The translations under genes were made by a program, and so were the position numbers. A model generated the notes under the pieces. That model saw only the letters and a list, made by a program, of their open reading frames with translations, was not told the origin of the DNA and made no database searches. A stretch of DNA of 64,000 nucleotides from Parelaphostrongylus tenuis (lineage: Eukaryota; Nematoda; Chromadorea; Rhabditida; Metastrongylidae): the NCBI GenBank assembly GCA_019055375.1, contig JAHQIW010004469.1, positions 1 through 64,000 of the forward strand. The letters run 5' to 3'. Of this stretch, positions 34,761-46,309 are shown in pieces. Positions within the stretch are counted from its first letter, which is position 1; the number at the start of each line of letters is the position of its first letter.

Positions 34761-34768
34761 AATATCAA

Positions 34769-35257
34769 ATGATGACGATGGGCAAGAGTGAGCTTCGAGT
34801 TTTGATACAGTATTGTTGGAAGCGACTGTATTTCAACAAAAGATGCTGCGAAGGAAATCTGTGGTGCCGAAGGCGGAGTACTTCTGGTGGCCATGCGACT
34901 GTTTCAAAGTGGTACAAACGATTTGAAAGTGGTGATCACAGTACTGAAGATCAAACCCGTTCCAGCCGGCCGATGAAATTCGACGATGGAGATATGCAAG
35001 CAGTTTTGAATGAGGAGCCGTCAACAAGCACTCGCTAATTGGCAACAGAACTGAGCATTGACCAAAAGACGGTCTAGAATCATCATCCAACAACTTAAAT
35101 TTGTCCACAAGATGGCTAGCCAAGATCCACACGAATTGACTGAAGCTCAAGCCAATCGTCGCCTAGAAGTTCGCGTCATTTGTTGCAGAACCCGATGAAC
35201 GATCGACTTTGGAAGCGTATCGTGACGTCAGATGAGAACTGCGTCAACCTGGTTAAG
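34769..35257 (+). pseudogene. Mariner-type transposase remnant, N-terminal part
   Basis: A Tc1/mariner-superfamily transposase cuts and pastes DNA at TA sites. The frame opens at ATG 34,769 (or 34,778) with a GKSELRVLIQY start like the N-terminal helix-turn-helix of mariners. The second DNA-binding motif, SKWYKRFESGD, lies at 34,904-34,936, followed by RSSRP. A stop after PSTSTR and another later break the frame. The phase is regained at WKRIVTSDEN, whose Asp codon (35,231-35,233) sits where mariners carry the first catalytic aspartate (TGDE). Homology ends at about 35,257, so the last two catalytic residues are missing. An inverted-repeat element begins about 90 bp downstream. The upstream extension to 34,670 is not part of the protein. 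Confidence 0.72.
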
Positions 35258-35349
35258 CATCATCGGAGTAATAATTATTGCTGTTATATGATTCCAAGAT
35301 TTTCTTTTGTTTTCACTGCTGCTTTTCGCAGTGTTTATGATGTTTAAAA

Positions 35350-35503
35350 TATTCCTAAGAGACTTGAAAGGTAAGCAAAAAATCGACCTTCAGACGAGAG
35401 TTGAACCCGTGTTTTCATCCATGCGATCCCGTTATGGATGAAACGCGGGTTCAACTCCCGTCCAAGATCGAATTTTTGCGCATCACTCAAGTCTCTTAGG
35501 ATT
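35350..35503. mobile_element. Palindromic tRNA-like element, compact form
   Basis: A near-palindrome of about 154 bp with arms 35,350-35,428 and 35,431-35,503. Ends CCTAAGAGACTTGA pair with TCAAGTCTCTTAGG. Each arm carries a tRNA 3' part: minus-strand GGGTTCAACTC opposite GAGTTGAACCC (35,399), and plus-strand GGGTTCAACTC (35,448), so two box B sequences face each other with GGATGAAACGCGG-like blocks between. It shares ends and module with 21.69, 35.97 and 36.3 kb. With essentially no loop, it should extrude readily as a cruciform. It sits about 90 bp beyond the truncated mariner. Confidence 0.82.
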
Positions 35504-35973
35504 ACTGTTGTTTTGATTGAATTCATATATGAATAATGAATTTTCGACGAGTGTTAAGAAAAATTTTTCCTCAACCTAGTGGCATCCCTTTCTCCATAGT
35601 TTGTTTGAAAAAGCTGAGTGACAATGCACTTTGCTTAACAGCGCTCACGTTTTCTACTTGTTCTTGAGGGGAAAAAGACTTGCAAAAAAGTAATAACGAC
35701 AGTTGAGTTGTTCGTTCTTACATTCGCTACATCGTCAGTGTTATTGTGAGCTTCTATATTTATGCCCACCTATGTTTTCATTAACTAGGCACGAAAATAT
35801 TTGAGGGTGCAGAAAGTGTCGAAAATTCTTTACAACATTTCATTCTCATGATATTTGTGTCAAGAGTATCGAATTGCGAAATGAAATGAGCGTGGCAAAG
35901 TTTAGAGCTACTGTGTCCTCTTAACTCAAATGAGGTCTCTAATTTTCTGCTACTTGCGCAGTGTTATGATCTT

Positions 35974-36524
35974 TCAAATATTCCTAGGAGAGTTGAGTGG
36001 TGAGAAAAAATCCGGCATCAAACGAGAGTTGAACACGCGTTTCACCCATACCGTGGGTGCGTGCTACCACTACACCATCGAGCCACATTTGCGCCACCAT
36101 TCATTCTTCATATCTCTTTGATAGCTATCGGTCGCCAACCTCTAACAAGTCTGGTCGGCCATGCGATATCACTTTATGAAACCAGTAAACTGATAGCCAC
36201 TGTGATATGTAATACTTGAGGTTTCTAATGTTCTTACTGCCTCTTTCGCAGTTTCGCAGGCAGTATAAAATTAGAAACCATGGGTATTGCATATCATAAT
36301 GGTTTCAGCTCACTGAGTTCGAAAAGCGAAATCGCATATCTGATTAAACTTGTTAGATGTTGGTGGGTGATAGCTATCATAGAGATAGTAATAGATGAGT
36401 AGTGGGCGCAAATGTGGCTCGGTGGTGTAGTGGTAGTACGCGCCCCGGTATGGATGAAACGTGGGTTCAACTTCCGCCTGAGGTTGGATTTTTGCTCACC
36501 ACTCGATTTCTTTGGTATATACCA
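35974..36524. mobile_element. Large palindrome with a tRNA-like module in each arm
   Basis: About 550 bp centred near 36,249. Outer ends ATTCCTAGGAGAGTTGAGTGG pair with CCACTCGATTTCTTTGG, then the tRNA-like module, then GATAGCTATC blocks, then TGATATGTAATACTTGAGG with TGGGTATTGCATATCA, then GTTTCTAAT with ATTAGAAAC, and finally ACTGCCT with AGGCAGT around the centre. Arms are about 265 bp with moderate divergence. In the right arm (plus strand) box A, TGGTGTAGTGGTAGTACG, lies at about 36,424 and a degraded box B, GGGTTCAACTTCC, at about 36,464. The left arm carries the same on the minus strand. The two arms together may be a full-length version of the family, of which 21.69 kb is a shortened form. 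Confidence 0.8.
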
Positions 36525-36840
36525 AATAGAGCGCATGTGGCGCAAAGGTTAGAGGTGTTCTGCATCGCACACAAGTTCAATGATTAGATCTTGCGCTCAT
36601 GGCTCACCAAGCCATCCATTTCTCCGTGATGGGTAATTTGGTACTGGGCTGTTCTCAGACTTGTCAGGGAAATAAACAGCACTGACTCGGTTCAGGGGAG
36701 GCCACCGCAGAGTCATTGTAAAGGCTAGATATGCATTCAATCACCTCAAAACGAAGTTAAAATTTGAAGACGAATGCATGGCGTACCACACATGGATTGA
36801 TCAACGCTAAGAGCTTTATCCTTTATCCTTTATCCTTTAA
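36525..36840 (+). repeat. tRNA-derived SINE, family A, copy 2, with TTTATCC tail
   Basis: The best family A copy. The head GCATGTGGCGCAAAGGTTAGAGGTG (from about 36,533) has a clear box A; box B is weak. The body has CTCACCAAGCCATCCATTTC, GACTTGTCAGGGAAATAAACAG, CACTGACTCGG and ATATGCATTCAATCACCTCA. The 3' end is a short heptamer array, (TTTATCC) repeated about 3.5 times at 36,815-36,839, the kind of simple tail seen on elements copied by RTE-like machinery. It starts directly at the end of the preceding palindrome. Confidence 0.82.
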
Positions 36841-36849
36841 TTTCAAATG

Positions 36850-38955
36850 AGATTGTTGGCAAAACAATCATTCATTTATGGCTGATTTTCCAACCCACTT
36901 TGCCTTCTTGAAAGCATAGAAATAGTCATAATATGACCAAATCGATTCGGCTAAGCAATTGATATCCATGACGAGAAGATCAGTTGCTTAGATCTCAGCC
37001 CCATTGTAAAAAAGCGCTATCAATACGATTTTTCCTTTATGCGACTCGTCGGCTTGGATAATCAAATAGAACATCAGCACAAAGCTCACTATGAGTGAAC
37101 AATACGGCTTTCTTGGGTTACTCAATAGTGTAAATGAATCGCGGGCTGCACTTAGCAGTTTAACATCCACAAAAAAATTTGAAAAGGGCACTCACCATCA
37201 ATATCAAGCACTAATCCGACTCAAACATATTTACATTTGCTTAGTAAATCATAGTATCTTACAATACTATCTAAGTATATCTATAGACTAATGTGACAGT
37301 TCTTCTCTGTCATCCGACCAGTGCACTAAACGGCAAATATTATTGTTTTGATGTTACGGAGCCCCGTTATTTTTCAATATGACAGCTCATCATATGTTGT
37401 GCGTATCATAGCAGCTACTACACCCGATTCGTCCTGCCGCATCCATCAATTACAGGATTCTAAAAGTTTGCGCTCTGGACGTGGTTCATTTTTGACATTT
37501 TCATGAATATCGTTGAAGACTGGTCAAGTCTACTCTTTCTGTAATTCCGAGATAATTATATTAGGGTTTTTCATCGTCACACATAAGCATTTACGTGTCC
37601 TTTATTATCCAAGCTCTTTCAGGCAGACGTGGTACCGATTTCTCAACTTGGGATAAATGGGAAGATTAGTTTGCCTGAAACGAGGCCGATGAGTGTCTTG
37701 TGCTTATTGAGAACCATCTTATCATTGCTCTAACAGTTGTTCGGTTGTTAGATTATGTTGTATTGAAGCAGCCTCGTGTTTTTGGCTTATCAAAAAAGAA
37801 CTGTGAGTGTGGTATATATTATGCTGTTTATCTGAAATGAAGCAGCATTCGCATGACCGCCATCTCGTTTTTTCTGTCTGAGAAGAAGCTGAGAGTTCAT
37901 GTCGGCCATTGAAATCGCACTATTATAAAAGTATTTTCATTCTTGAAATCAAATTTGTAACCATTTGTGATGTTAGTATTGATGTCTCGCGTTGGTATAT
38001 TGTTTTCTTCTGATAACTTGCTAGTAATAAGCGTAAGTCTCTTTTTCTCTTCTTTTTCCTAAGTCTCTTTTCCTTCTCGATTTTTTTCTAGACAGTTCTT
38101 TTTTCTGTTTCTGCTAGTGATATTTAGAGAATGATCCAACAAAAGAACTTGTTACACAATCAGAGCATAGCGATTTTAGCGATAATTTAGCTGTCATGGA
38201 TTTTAAGAAGATAGCTAATTGCACAGAGGACGACACTTACAACATTTACTGTTCCAGTTTTCTTGATATCGATTCACTTACCTGCTATCTGTACTGAAAG
38301 CAACACGATATTCCGTTCATGTGCTCACATATAATTCTTCCATATAGTTGCTAGTTTGCTAATTTTCCAAACCTACTAATGATTTCTCTTTTACTAAAGT
38401 GCATGTGAACGTAAGGATTGGGTGAGCAATATCTCTTTAGTGGCCTATATGATTTTGCAGTGATGTTATTTTCGTTTTAGAAAGCGTTGACATTGCTAAA
38501 AATTGAAATTGAAACATTTGAAAGCAAATTTAACTTTCATAATTCCACTTAATCAGTTGTTTTGTTGTTAGAAATACGTGCCTCATCGAATTAAGGCTTC
38601 AAATGTTTGAGTAAGACAATATGTATATTTCTCTTAAAAACATCTGGACTGTAGTGATTTTTTTTTCATAGATTAGTACAGCCTGCTGTGAATTGAGAAT
38701 GTTCGTTAAAGGTTCAAATTCTGTCTTAATTTTTGGTTCGTCAGAACCACATCGTCCATAATTTGTCAATCATCAAGTGATTCAAGCAGACATCTGCATA
38801 TTTCGTTCGATATTAAGGCGTGTCAGAGCTATCTGATGAGCGGACCTCGCTCGAAGGACACCTAAAACGTCAGGTTCACATTATTGCTTACAAGATCCTT
38901 CATTTTTACTTAGTTTGATGAAAACCTTTGTCCGTATAAGTGCAGTGAAAAGAAG
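36850..38955. other. No gene recognised
   Basis: About 2.1 kb of AT-rich DNA. Two overlapping frames at 36,988-37,291 on opposite strands are short and have no domain. A pyrimidine-rich stretch lies near 38,040-38,110. Confidence 0.45.
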
Positions 38956-38959
38956 CGTT

Positions 38960-39190
38960 GCATAATATGCACACGCATATTCCTCGGTTGCATACAGCTC
39001 CGACTTTGCCAAGCCCTCATCTTTCCGGTGATCGAAAAAGTGCTAAAATATTAAATTGGGAGGATAGTAACTCTGACATAATGCATCAGCAGACCATTTC
39101 AAATCATTATACAGATCAGGTATACATTCAATCACCTTTAACGGTGCTGAAATACATGGCGTATCTCTAAGAGGCTAATCAACATCGTGA
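38960..39190 (+). repeat. tRNA-derived SINE, family A, old copy 3
   Basis: Diverged blocks in the right order: GCCAAGCCCTCATCTTTCCGGTGAT (about 39,007, compare CCAAGCCATCCATTTCTCCGTGAT in copy 2), ATACATTCAATCACC (about 39,123), AAATACATGGCGTA (about 39,150) and TAATCAACATCGTGA. The head is barely recognisable and no heptamer tail remains. Confidence 0.55.
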
Positions 39191-39696
39191 ACGGTGTCTT
39201 CCATTTATTTCATATACATTTACAAGGGATTCGGCTTTCACATCATCCGTGAGCGGTCGGTTGATTTTCATTCCTACACCTGCTTTTGATTTCGGTCTAA
39301 CATTATTTCCGAATCAACAAAAGGGAAGCCCGGCCAAGGATCCGTCGCCGAAGTCCATTCCCTTGAAACGACATCGTGAAGACTCAAAAACGTCCTTGCA
39401 AGGTTTTCATGAAACCAAGTAATATTATATGCACGACCAACAATATACCCTTTGAAATATGTGATGGGGTTCGCACAATCAAAGAAGACAGACTATCTAA
39501 GTATCTAAGCAAGTAAATTTACGGAGAGGCCATCAAAGTACACTAAGTTCGTTTTGAGTACTTCATCGCGTTTTTCTGTAAAAGAGCTTTGTGTTGAAAG
39601 AGAATTCTAGCCATCTCATATATATTCTTGACCACCTCATTCACACCATTGAATGGATGACAAGCCACTGGCATAATTGACATGCTAGATGGAATT

Positions 39697-39760
39697 CGGA
39701 TACACGCATGCATACCGACGCATGCATGCATGAATATGCATGTGCACCTACACACGAAAA
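39697..39760 (+). repeat. Degenerate ATGC-rich simple repeat
   Basis: Overlapping GCATGCAT, CATGCATGCATG and TGCATGTGCA steps between 39,697 and 39,760. The histidine/methionine/cysteine-rich frames on both strands here result from it. Confidence 0.6.
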
Positions 39761-40222
39761 ATACAAATCAATTCCGCACACTGAAAACGACAGAACCCGT
39801 CAGCTGTTCATGTGGTTGGATACCTACGGTCAGCTCTCTTGGTTTAGCTTAGCACAGAGAATGTGCGGGTGCACTCGCATGTACCTCGTCCGGTTTTTCA
39901 GTGATAATTCTCTCAGATCTTTAGTGATTGATAGTACTTCTCTACGACTTCTGTATCGAGCCAAATCCATATAATAAATACCGATGTTACCTGCTTCAGT
40001 GAAAGTTCCAAGCAGAATTGGCTCTATAATGGTGAGGCGTAAAAAGATTTTTTTTGTATTTATTTAGAAGCCGCTTTAGACGTCTAACAGAATAATTCGA
40101 GATATTTGATCGACAGTTGAGCGTTTTGACTCTGAGATCAATAACGAATTATGGCGTACTAAATTGAATTATTTAAATGAAATGGGATAAAATCAGTTTA
40201 TGATGTATGTGGGAAACAGAAG

Positions 40223-40310
40223 AATAGGAAGGTTTAACATAGAACTAACATGGAACTTGACATGGAAATAGGAAGGTTTTCAACATAGAACTAACATGGA
40301 ATTTCATATG
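40223..40310 (+). repeat. Tandem duplication, 44 bp period, two units
   Basis: Both units start AATAGGAAGGTTT (40,223 and 40,267) and continue AACATAGAACTAACATGGAA, differing by two inserted bases and a few end changes. A recent local duplication. Confidence 0.9.
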
Positions 40311-41022
40311 ATCCTGTGTAATATGTAAATGTGGAGAAGAATTATTTTTCTTGTCGCATCCAAAAAATTATGATTGTTAACAAGGTATCGAACAATTGTT
40401 CTCTTTAACTCTTATAAGTCGCTAACTGTAATGCAAGGGCCTAAAAAATTTTTGAGTATCCGAATATATTCTCTTTTCCGTCGCTTCATATTTCTCACTT
40501 TGTTTCTTGAACTTTACACTTACTAAGATAGATGGACCGTTCGTCTTCACGAACTGTGCGGACCCCAAAACATTATCCATTCGTCTCTCAAATCTCAAAT
40601 TTTATATAATCTTCCAATTTTTCTGCAATAAACAACTCAACTGATTGCACATAAAGTTCACTTATAAAAGCACTTTTACTAAATCTCACATGTTTGAAAT
40701 TATTTGCTTTATGGATGCAATTTGGAGTAAAGTGCTAGCTTCAACACTTCCTTCGTGTTTTTCGTTTTTCTTGTCACCATCGTTTATGTTATGAGTTTCC
40801 TGTCGTTGAGCTCTTTGTGTATGGATATTTTGGAATAATTCCGCTGCTGTTGATACGAAATGTCTGTGGGCATGCTGATGTTGATTAATGTGCTTAGCTT
40901 GAAAAAAATAAAGCAACTGGCGTCTGAATTTTCTTTAGAAATGCGTTCTAGAGAGGAGAGTTTGGCTGTAATATTTGAAAAACTGGGGTTACTTTCTTGC
41001 TGAAATCGTACTTCATAGTGTT

Positions 41023-41073
41023 TTGGCGATCTTTATATTTGATCAAATGTTGGCGATCTTTATATTTGATCAA
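41023..41073 (+). repeat. Tandem duplication, 27 bp period
   Basis: A 24-base block beginning TTGGCGATCTTTATATTTG occurs at 41,023 and again, identical, at 41,050, separated by ATG. It looks like replication slippage and is recent because the copies are identical. Confidence 0.92.
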
Positions 41074-42029
41074 GAGTTTTTAGACCTCTGCAAATGATAG
41101 TTGTGAGAGAGTTATGAGTGTTGTAATAGCGTCGACCTATTCTAAAACTCGTTTAGTGTCACTGCTGAGTAAATTTCTTGGATTTGAACAAAAGGTAAGT
41201 TTTATTGAATGATCGCTACCTCATCAAGAAAGCTCGATTTGTTTGATGATTTTGCTCTACAAGCTGCAAACGATGGTCATTAAATGTTCATGAAAGTAGC
41301 CTTAGAGTGGTCTAAATTGTTCCAGGAATTTGCGTTTCATCGAGAATTCTGCCTAGTGAACTAAATTACATTTACTCTGTTTTAACTTTCCGATCTGCAG
41401 AAGAGACCTAAAAAATCCATTTTTCCAAAGCTGCTTATTGCTGCTTTGCGGGTAGTGTTATTTGAGAAGGCGTAAAGCCGCAATGAAGAATTTCATCTAA
41501 ATTTTCGTTCTGCCAACGATATGGTCATGTGTTGTCAACTATTATTCCAATGAAGCATAGATCATACTCAGAGAGTCCGATGGAGTCAATGAAGTAAGAG
41601 TGATGCTACACATAAATTGGATGACGATCCAGTTAATGGAAGAGCTTCGGTGCATTGGAGAATGTTAATTTGAGTAGAAAGATTTGATTACGGACAACTT
41701 TCCTTATGTGTCCTCGAGATTTGATGGATATTTTAAAGCGCTTGAAAGGAGGGTTAAGCCGAAGACGAATATCGACATGATTATCAAGTCTCAATCAGTT
41801 GATTCGGATATCTTTTGTTATTTGATTAATAAGCAGCTCTTTGTATCAGCAATCTCCTCACTGTGAAGGCACAATAATCACGTTAAGGAATTTGTGCGCA
41901 GCTCTTAGAGCGCTTGAATGCTCTGATTTCTGAAATACAAGACAACACACATGTACATAAAATTACGTAAGCATTATATACATATCTGTTTATTTATTTA
42001 TTTATTCATTTATATAGAATCTTTTCCGT

Positions 42030-42620
42030 TAGACTGCACGGGATAAAGAAATGACCTTTTTCGCTGAGCAAGAAGTTTTCATAAAAGTGTGGTTATTACT
42101 CGGAAGCTTGGATCTCTAGCTAGCGCAATACGTGGCCGCTTTTTGGAAAGACCATTTCGTATCGCTGTAAAACTCGAAATAAAATTATGTTTCACATCGG
42201 CCACGCGATTCATCTATTACTTCGATAGAAGCACGAAAAGTACATGGATGTGTAGAAAAAAATCTTCTAGTATTAGCCAGACAGACATCTAACCCGGTGT
42301 TTTTTTCCAAAGCGGAGGAAACCTTCTTAATCGGACGACAAAAAAAGCACTTAATATGTGTATAGCATTGGCGACATCGATCGATCGCCATGTTGAAATC
42401 GCGGCAATCGCCCTTGCCCTCCACTCCGTAGCCCGTAAATTGGACAAAAAACCAATTCCCGCGTATGTGAACCAATCTTACCTTCCCTGCTGCACTGCAA
42501 AGAAGCGGTCTTACCAGAAAATAAGTACAGCTTCGGATTTTTTGAATCCTACACTATCGAATGATTAGTAACAGTCTAGAAACTCTGTCTTACGAGAAAA
42601 GCCCATATGTGGAACACAAA
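42030..42620. mobile_element. Foldback element, ACAGCG family, copy 2
   Basis: Left arm about 42,030-42,195 and right arm about 42,425-42,620. Left blocks, reverse-complemented, give GTGAAACATAATTTTATTTCG, TTTTACAGCGATACGAAATG and GTCTTTCCAAAAAGCGGCC; the right arm gives GCGTATGTGAACC, GCTGCACTGCAAAGAAGCGG and CACTATCGAATGATTAG in the matching order. The inner block GCCCGTAAATTGG (about 42,430) is shared with copies 1 and 3. Left-arm blocks also match 15,930-16,070 almost word for word (ATAAAATTATGTTTCACA). A TTTA simple repeat (about 41,990-42,015) lies at its left border. No coding capacity. Confidence 0.68.
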
Positions 42621-42629
42621 TGTTTTTTA

Positions 42630-44885
42630 TTCATTGAATCGTTGAAAAACTTTTTCCAGGAATTTCCGGAACGTTAATTTTATTTTACTCAGTAGTGTCT
42701 TTGGAAGCATGTTACAGCGAAACACTGAATGAAGAGTTTTCGCGCTTTATGATTTGTTCACTTCTTAATATCATGAAATCTACTAGTCATTCTAACTATA
42801 TGTGTTTCAATGCTATTCATTGATCTTTTAATGAGATAATTTTTTCATTATTCACGGTAGTATAGATAATTACTTTAGCTCTAACTCTTGGATGCCAATG
42901 ATATTCACTTAAAAGGCTGAGGAATAGAACTCTTAACGTTATGAGGAGGCATCATCACATGTTTAGAAATTAATCAAAGCCGTCGACAGTACTATTAGAG
43001 GATTAACTTAGCTCGAAAAACGGTTAGTGTAAAAAAAAAATCCGCAATATAGTGCAAAACTAATTAGTAAATTGATAACGGCGCAGCTCGAAGGGTTCGG
43101 TTACTCTAGAATGACAGCCAAGCAGCACCATACGTGCTGTCATTACTTTGATATTATCAGAACTAATTAGTTTTGTAATCATAAGATCTTGTTTGCGAGC
43201 GATAAATTCGGATGCGAATCCTTCAATAATGGACGGTACATCCGTCGAAGTTTGCATATAAATGGAAATTAAGGCTTAGCGTTGTCCTAATTTAATTCGG
43301 CTTTAGGTTCACTTACTTAAAATCATGTTTTTTGCTGAAGATAAAATTGAAGAGTATCCTTTCAATTTGCTTTCTGAATTTACGAAACCCCGTTTTCATG
43401 GTCACCGTTTACCAATCGCTAACGGTTGAGTCTACTGAGAATGGGCTCCGCTGTTTTTTTTCTCTTAAGTGGTCCACTAGCTGAATGAACTGATGTACAA
43501 TTTTTTTGTCATTTTTTCAGAATATGAAAAAAAAGACGTCGGGGAACTTCTTTGATGGCAAAAACCACCTGTCAATCAAAAGAAACTGTTAGAAATCCAT
43601 GCAACGACAATTTTGTCGGAATAAACGACGAGACTTTTATGTAAAGTAAAATGGAGAACTGAGTAATTTATGTACGTGCATTCTTATAAAAATTTGTGTT
43701 GTTTTGGCTGATCATGTTAGATTTTTAGTGGAGTTATTTTTCATATATCCACATGTTTTGACATATCATGTTTAACAACCAATCGACTGTGCAAATACAA
43801 TGAATGACTTCCTGTACCACAGACAACCCGTTGAGACAGACTGTGTGATGACTTACAGCTTTTCGTTATTGTCATGAATAATTTTGCACTTATGTCACGA
43901 TCAACTATCGATCGATTCCTTCGTCGTTTTTGCGAACGTCTCCATAAATCATCTCCGATATCTAAGAAATATTTCTGCTGACATTACTCTAACTAGACCT
44001 CGGCAGTAGTTATGATATCGGACATTAATATTTCTTTATCGTGTTTTCCTCCACAAATAATTCTTCTTATTTTTTCAACGTCCGCTAATCAATAAGCATC
44101 AAATCAACTAGAAGACGCAGTGATTTGTTGTGTTTGTGAGCCATGCTCCTATCATAGTTTCTTGATTATTTTTTGAAGATTTCCATGGGAATAGTGAGTT
44201 AAAGGGAGTCGGTTTCGTGTTGTGTTTAGTCTTCAAAGTAAAAGTGTTTTTCTTTTCAATTTTGCCCATAAATATTTCATCCTCTGTTGATTACAGACTT
44301 GACAAATCACTCTCAAGCCATATATACGATTTTGCCTCGAAAAAAAAATAATAAAATGGAGATGCAGTGAAGGCTGACAACATCACACGACTATTTAGAA
44401 TTCGTCAAGTGTTTAGTGCTGATATGAACCTTTTCTGTCAGTTTTTCAAATCGTCTTCATCTGATTTCTTTCCGTCTGGTGTAAAGTTAGGGTGCTCTTC
44501 ATAACAATTTTTTTCAATTCGTCATCATGTCTGAATGCTTGCTATTACTTTAACGCTGCCGTCAAATTAACAACCATTATTTGAATAAAGACAGTGAATT
44601 TTTTCGGTTTGAAACGTCATTGCAGCAGTAACGGCTAATGGTTTCGGTAGACGTCAAATGTACTAAGCCTTTTTTTTATGATATGATTTCCATTTTTTTC
44701 CAGTGAAAGCCGTTGATGTACTTATTCGGAATAACGAAAAGAAAAAAAGCAAAGTGATTCATCGAACTTCTTTTTTTTTTTGGATGTCTAACATCGCTGT
44801 TGTTTGTTTTTTTTTTTATTTCAGAGTTATCTAGAGTTAATTCCAACATTACTATTTCTTGATATTGATGTCCTTTTTCGTTATC
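42630..44885. other. No gene recognised
   Basis: Quiet AT-rich stretch with short frames and several T runs (near 43,030 as A, and 44,770-44,820). No repeat-family member, RNA gene or coding domain was noticed. Confidence 0.45.
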
Positions 44886-44889
44886 CGAG

Positions 44890-45600
44890 ATTAAATGATT
44901 AAGCGACATTTTTCGCTAGATAAAGACTCTCAATTGCACTTCCAGTAATCATTTGAAAGCTTAAATTTCTGGCTACCGCGCTAAATGGCCGTTTTTGAGA
45001 AAGCCTTTTCATAACGCTGTAGCAGAACGAGAATATTTGTGTTATTTGTGTTTCACACACGTATATCTCTTGCACACTAGAACCTTCCTCAATCACAAGT
45101 CACCGTTCGTTAGCGTAAGTTTCGACAATTCCAACCCTGTGTTCACTTCCTAGAAAGAGTGTTTAACTGCAGTGTAGCTGGATAGGATTGAGTTTCACAT
45201 ACTCGGCGCATTTGTTTGTCGGCCAGTGTGGGCCGGATGCCTACTTATTCAATACGGTATTCCGCTATGGATCGGTCGATGTACTGGCGCAACTCACATG
45301 TGGAGTGCTACTTTTGTTCGCCTATTTGGAATTTTTTCTCTGCTTTGAAAGAAACTTCAGATGAAATTTTTGACTTTGATACTACAAGATTTCCTCTACA
45401 CCTTCAATGTGCTTTTCGTGCTTCCAGCGGAGCAATAGAAAAACAAGCGACAGTTGTAAAACATACTCTAATTCAAATGTTGCAGAATAGTAAGAGTCTT
45501 TCCAAAAAAGGAGCATGTGGCATAGTAGCCAGAGATTCAAACTTTTGAATAATCACTGATATTCTTATGAAAAATTCTCATCTAAGAAAAGGAGTAATTT
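44890..45600. mobile_element. Foldback element, ACAGCG family, copy 3
   Basis: Left arm about 44,890-45,250, right arm about 45,470-45,600. The left arm reverse-complemented reads CTGCTACAGCGTTATGAAAAGG, AAAACGGCCATTTAGCGCGG and GAAATTTAAGC...AAATGATTAC. The right arm reads TGCAGAATAGTAAGAGTC, GATTCAAACTTTTGAATAATC and ATTCTTATGAAAAATTCTC. The inner block GCCGACAAACAAATGCGCCG...GTATGTGAAAC (minus strand at about 45,195-45,230) matches the conserved inner block of copies 1 and 2. The 110-codon frame at 45,216-45,548 crosses the loop and has no recognisable domain. The right end lies about 50 bp from a mariner terminus. Confidence 0.6.
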
Positions 45601-45651
45601 CTAATTTATTTCGAGATAACGAAGAAGATTTGATATTAGAATTATTATTGA

Positions 45652-46300
45652 TATTGGGTTCGCAAGAAATTTTCCGTACTTTTTCGTTTTTGTGCAGGTT
45701 TATCCCGTTTTTTTTTTCAGCAAACAAAAACAGCAAATAAGTAACCACAGTGTTTCCCTTTAACTTCAATCACTTCCTTCCACTTTCTCTTCATTTTTAT
45801 GATTCTGTGACGGTAAGACTTAGTGTTTTAGAAATAAGAGAATTCTTCACTCACCTCGTCGATGTTTTGAATGCGCTTTCTTTTCAAGAAGTGTTGCAAT
45901 TAATGTAAGAGTTGGAAATCACTGCAGCCAAATCCGGCGAGTAAGGCGAGTAGTCGACACGATCCTAGTCAAGTTCTTGAATTTTTCCATTTGTCATTCT
46001 TGAACGATGAGGCTTTGCATTGTTATCCAGAAAAAAACATTTTGAGCTCGGGGGCGGTGATCCAAAGGTCGATTCATACATCTAACTGACGACAATATAC
46101 CTCCGAACTGGCTGGGCCTTTCTCCAACAGTTCCCAGTGCTCAACGCCACGAGTAAAAACGTGAGTCAAATCAGTAAAAACAAAGGAATGTGGAAAAATT
46201 CTTGCCAAGTAAAAACTTCCTTAATGTAGGGAGAGTGTAGCGATTATAAGTGCGTTGCCACACACAAATTGTTGTTGTTCCGACCCGCAGCTCTGCGCCG
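45652..46300 (-). pseudogene. Mariner-type transposase remnant, C-terminal part with terminus
   Basis: On the minus strand, from about 46,170 downwards: NCWRKAQPV (compare ELLEKGQTV-like sequence in mariners), then DNNAKPH (46,007-46,027), matching HDNARPH with the second catalytic aspartate, then YSPYSPDLAA (45,924-45,953) with the third-acid region, then KRKRIQNIDEV and RKWKEVI near 45,790. The terminus at 45,652 reads TATTGGGTTCGCAAGAAA. Frameshifts separate the blocks. The N-terminal DNA-binding part was not found upstream, so it is 5'-truncated or too decayed. This and the fragment at 34.77 kb could be halves of related elements, but their sequences do not overlap, so that cannot be tested here. 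Confidence 0.72.
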
Positions 46301-46309
46301 TAAAAGCTC

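Noticed and set aside
34670..34768. Upstream extension of the mariner open frame
   Set aside because: The mariner N-terminal motif begins at ATG 34,769 or 34,778; the preceding residues do not resemble the family.
36416..36490. Functional tRNA gene
   Set aside because: Box A is good, but box B is degraded, the acceptor stem does not close convincingly, and the same sequence occurs inverted in the other arm of the palindrome, so it is a repeat module.
45216..45548. 110-codon open frame as a gene
   Set aside because: It crosses the loop and arm of a foldback element whose other copies lack an equivalent frame.
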